Source of the DNA: Microbulbifer sp. MKSA007
Lineage (GTDB): Bacteria; Pseudomonadota; Gammaproteobacteria; Pseudomonadales; Cellvibrionaceae
Length of the DNA stretch: 64,000 nt
NCBI GenBank assembly: GCA_032615215.1
Contig: CP128433.1
Location: 4,882,501 to 4,946,500, forward strand
Direction: 5' to 3'
Position numbers and translations under genes: made by a program. Under the pieces are notes generated by a model. That model had not been told where the DNA came from. It saw nothing but the letters and a program-made list of their open reading frames with translations, and made no database searches. Every line of letters starts with the position of its first letter. Positions within the stretch are counted from its first letter, which is position 1. This document shows, in pieces, positions 62,260-64,000 of the stretch.

Positions 62260-63503
62260 CTACTCCTGAGAGTTTGTCACTACCCGGATACTAACTCGCT
62301 CAACATTAAGGGCTTTTTGGTCCCTCTTCTCCGCCATATCTTCCGGGACAAGCTTAGCTGAGCCCATTCCTGTTGCAGTGATACGATTTGCCGCTATCCC
62401 CTTCTTCAATAAAAGCTCTTTCACTACATCCGCACGTTCTTGGGAAATTTCCTGCTCTGCAATTTCATTACCCTCACCTTTTACATGCCCTTCAATAGCA
62501 ATGGTTAAGTTGGGGTTGTCCTGCATGATTTTTGCCAGAGCATCGATATCCTCAGCTGCAGGGTTGGTGATTTTTGCGGTTCCCTTTTCAAAGTTCACCC
62601 GCATGGGGAATTCCCGGTCGGGATTGTCTGAAAAGCTCTTGAGATAATCACGCAAATTACTGGAAAAGTTATCGGGGCCCAGTTGCGCTTCCTCTTCCGC
62701 TTTCTCAAGGGGGAATCCCCTACCGGCTGTGAAGCGGACTCCATAAAGCTCGCTTCCTGGGAAGTCATGGAAGGATTGCTTACTGAATTTTCCTTTTTCC
62801 CTTTCAACATACACATATTCAATGCGTAGAGAACCACAAGTACCAACAGCAAAGGAAAAAACCAACTGCTGAAACTAACCGGTTTACGTTTTTCTTCGGG
62901 CCCCTGAATTGCTGTAGCCCGAGGTTCCTGGGGTTTGGCGTGGCCATGGGTAACCAGAGCGTCTCCCAGCTTCCCAAAATCTGGAACGTCGATTGCTTGG
63001 AGAAGGTTATCCGGTATATACCCCTGTAAATGCTCCCGCTGCCCAATCAGGAATGAAGCCAAGTCGGAAACATCCATTTTTTGAACTTTGGCCTGGCTTT
63101 GCATCAACGAAGTAACTATCGGTGCGGATACACTCAATAGATCTCCGCCCTCTTTCCCCAAATTATTCGCTGCAACTTCCAGGACCTCTTTTTTACGACT
63201 GCTGAAAATTTTTTCCAGCATTTTCTCACCGATGTCTGTAATTGACTTCAACTTTTCTGGTGAGGAAATAGCGGTGGCAAATTTAGACAAATCCAGCGCT
63301 TCACTTTCAGAAATTAAATTAAATAAATAACCCATTCCCGTCTTGCTACTAGCCCTGTTCAACATACCAGCCAGTATGTAAGCAACACCTGAGCAGAGTG
63401 CAGCTTCACCTTGCCCTGCCGGCAAATTCAAAGCCTTTGTCAGCGCATCAATACCCCCGGAGCCCAATTGGCCGGTAGCCATATCCAAAACATTATCCGC
63501 CAT
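62260..63503 (-). pseudogene. DUF937-OmpA fusion protein, split by one missing base
   Basis: A protein of about 414 residues. The N-terminal ~190 residues form a DUF937 domain (MADNVLDMATGQLGS ... VSDLASFLIGQREHLQGYI), then one membrane segment (FPLLLVLVVLYALNMCML), then a periplasmic OmpA-like peptidoglycan-binding domain (TIAIEGHVKGEGNEIAEQEI and ERADVVKELLLKKGI). The frame breaks in the linker: adding one C to the five at about 62712-62716 joins PVGDSPL to EKAEEEAQLG. It could anchor the cell wall, but the function is unknown. ATG 63503 has GAGG upstream. Confidence 0.85.
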
Positions 63504-63509
63504 AGCCAA

Positions 63510-63888
63510 ACCTCGCTCACCACCTCAGGGACCGTCAAAGTACATTTATTTGTCCGGGGTCACCTGTGTGTTACCCATTCAAATTTTTCTCAGCTGCCCT
63601 GTATCACCCATTACCCTGCCTGACATGGGATTCCTCCAGCCGCAAAGATAATTTAAGTGCCAATTTACCGTGCCAAAATTTCAATAGATTTAGGCGCCTT
63701 ACTTGAGTGTACGGCAGTACCTCCACATGGTTAGGTTAATTTGGAATAAATAAAAAGATATTTGACTAGGAATTTTTCGGTAGCACCTGGAAGCTGAGTC
63801 ATCTTCCGTGGCAATTTTTATCATTGAACCCAAGCTGCACCGCACTATGGTAATAAGCGAAACCATAAAATAAAAAGAGGCTAAAACC
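63510..63888 (+). other. Intergenic region upstream of the thiolase gene
   Basis: No gene seen in 379 bases. It lies between two divergent genes and should hold both promoters. Confidence 0.45.
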
Positions 63889-64000
63889 GTGCCAACCGAA
63901 GCCTACATCTACGATGCTATCCGCACCCCGCGGGGCAGAGGCAAATCCAGCGGTGCCCTTCACGAAGTCAAACCTATCACCCTGCTTTCAGATCTCCTGA
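63889..64000 (+). CDS. Acetyl-CoA C-acyltransferase (thiolase), N-terminal fragment
   Basis: The first 37 residues of a thiolase that continues beyond the window. MPTEAYIYDAIRTPRGRGKS is the typical N-terminus of the FadA/AtoB-type enzymes. The start is GTG with AGAGG upstream. Its role (fatty-acid oxidation or PHB) cannot be told. The AraC-type regulator in the neighbourhood is a plausible controller but this is only a guess. Confidence 0.85.
   Translation, partial: MPTEAYIYDAIRTPRGRGKSSGALHEVKPITLLSDLL

Noticed and set aside
1..64000. tRNA or rRNA genes and CRISPR arrays
   Set aside because: No T-arm-like GGTTCRAATCC motif in a cloverleaf context, no rRNA stretch and no regular short direct repeats with unique spacers were seen; the only repeat family is attC.

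Overview
The window looks like chromosomal DNA of a marine gammaproteobacterium, most likely in the Cellvibrionales (Microbulbifer-like). Reasons are the Pseudomonas-like order of housekeeping genes (argE-argA; ilvD, folA, thyA, lgt, HAD hydrolase, rppH, ptsP, ilvA/rpiA; ygfB-pepP-ubiH-ubiI beside zapA, 6S RNA and a 5-formyl-THF cyclo-ligase), the TonB2-type energy cluster with a TtpC-like protein, and moderate GC in the core genes. The assignment is inferred from protein character and gene order, not from a database search.

Layout. 1-6.5 kb: end of a thiamine-diphosphate decarboxylase, an EamA transporter, argE, argA, ilvD. 6.5-12.5 kb (minus): DUF3450, TtpC-like, ExbB, ExbD, TonB, TPR protein and a second TonB-like protein. 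12.8-16 kb: folA-thyA-lgt (minus) and an NRDE protein (plus). 16.4-22.4 kb: three tandem L,D-transpeptidases and a MepK/YcbK-like peptidase, a cell-wall block. 22.4-27.5 kb: imelysin lipoprotein, HAD hydrolase, rppH, ptsP. 27.5-46 kb: an AT-rich accessory island. 46-64 kb: core genes again (gcvH, gcvT, CNNM/CBS protein, rhomboid, ubiI, ubiH, pepP, ygfB, zapA, 6S RNA, ilvA, rpiA, lytic transglycosylase, AraC regulator, OmpA-like protein, start of a thiolase).

The island is the most interesting part. From about 28.2 to 38.1 kb it is an integron gene-cassette array with about sixteen attC sites, all in one orientation, and no integrase in the window (CALIN type). Cassettes encode small secreted, membrane, immunity-like (SUKH, Imm32-like) and PIN-like proteins. 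A complete IS3-family element sits against the first attC core with a 4-bp target duplication; a 65-bp relic of a related element's left end lies against the last attC core. One attC is split by an ORF-less group IIC intron on the minus strand, as expected for the group IIC-attC lineage. The distal attC sites are progressively short or eroded. From 38.3 to 46 kb follow an MBL-fold protein, an extra CsrA-like protein, lipoproteins, an alpha/beta hydrolase, a DUF1963-like protein and other small unknowns.

A second result concerns data quality: seven genes are broken by exactly one missing base in a homopolymer run (EamA transporter, CNNM/CBS protein, ubiI, ubiH, lytic transglycosylase, AraC regulator, OmpA-like protein). 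All seven are deletions and all restore a family-typical protein when one base is added, so homopolymer under-calling in the assembly is more likely than real gene decay.
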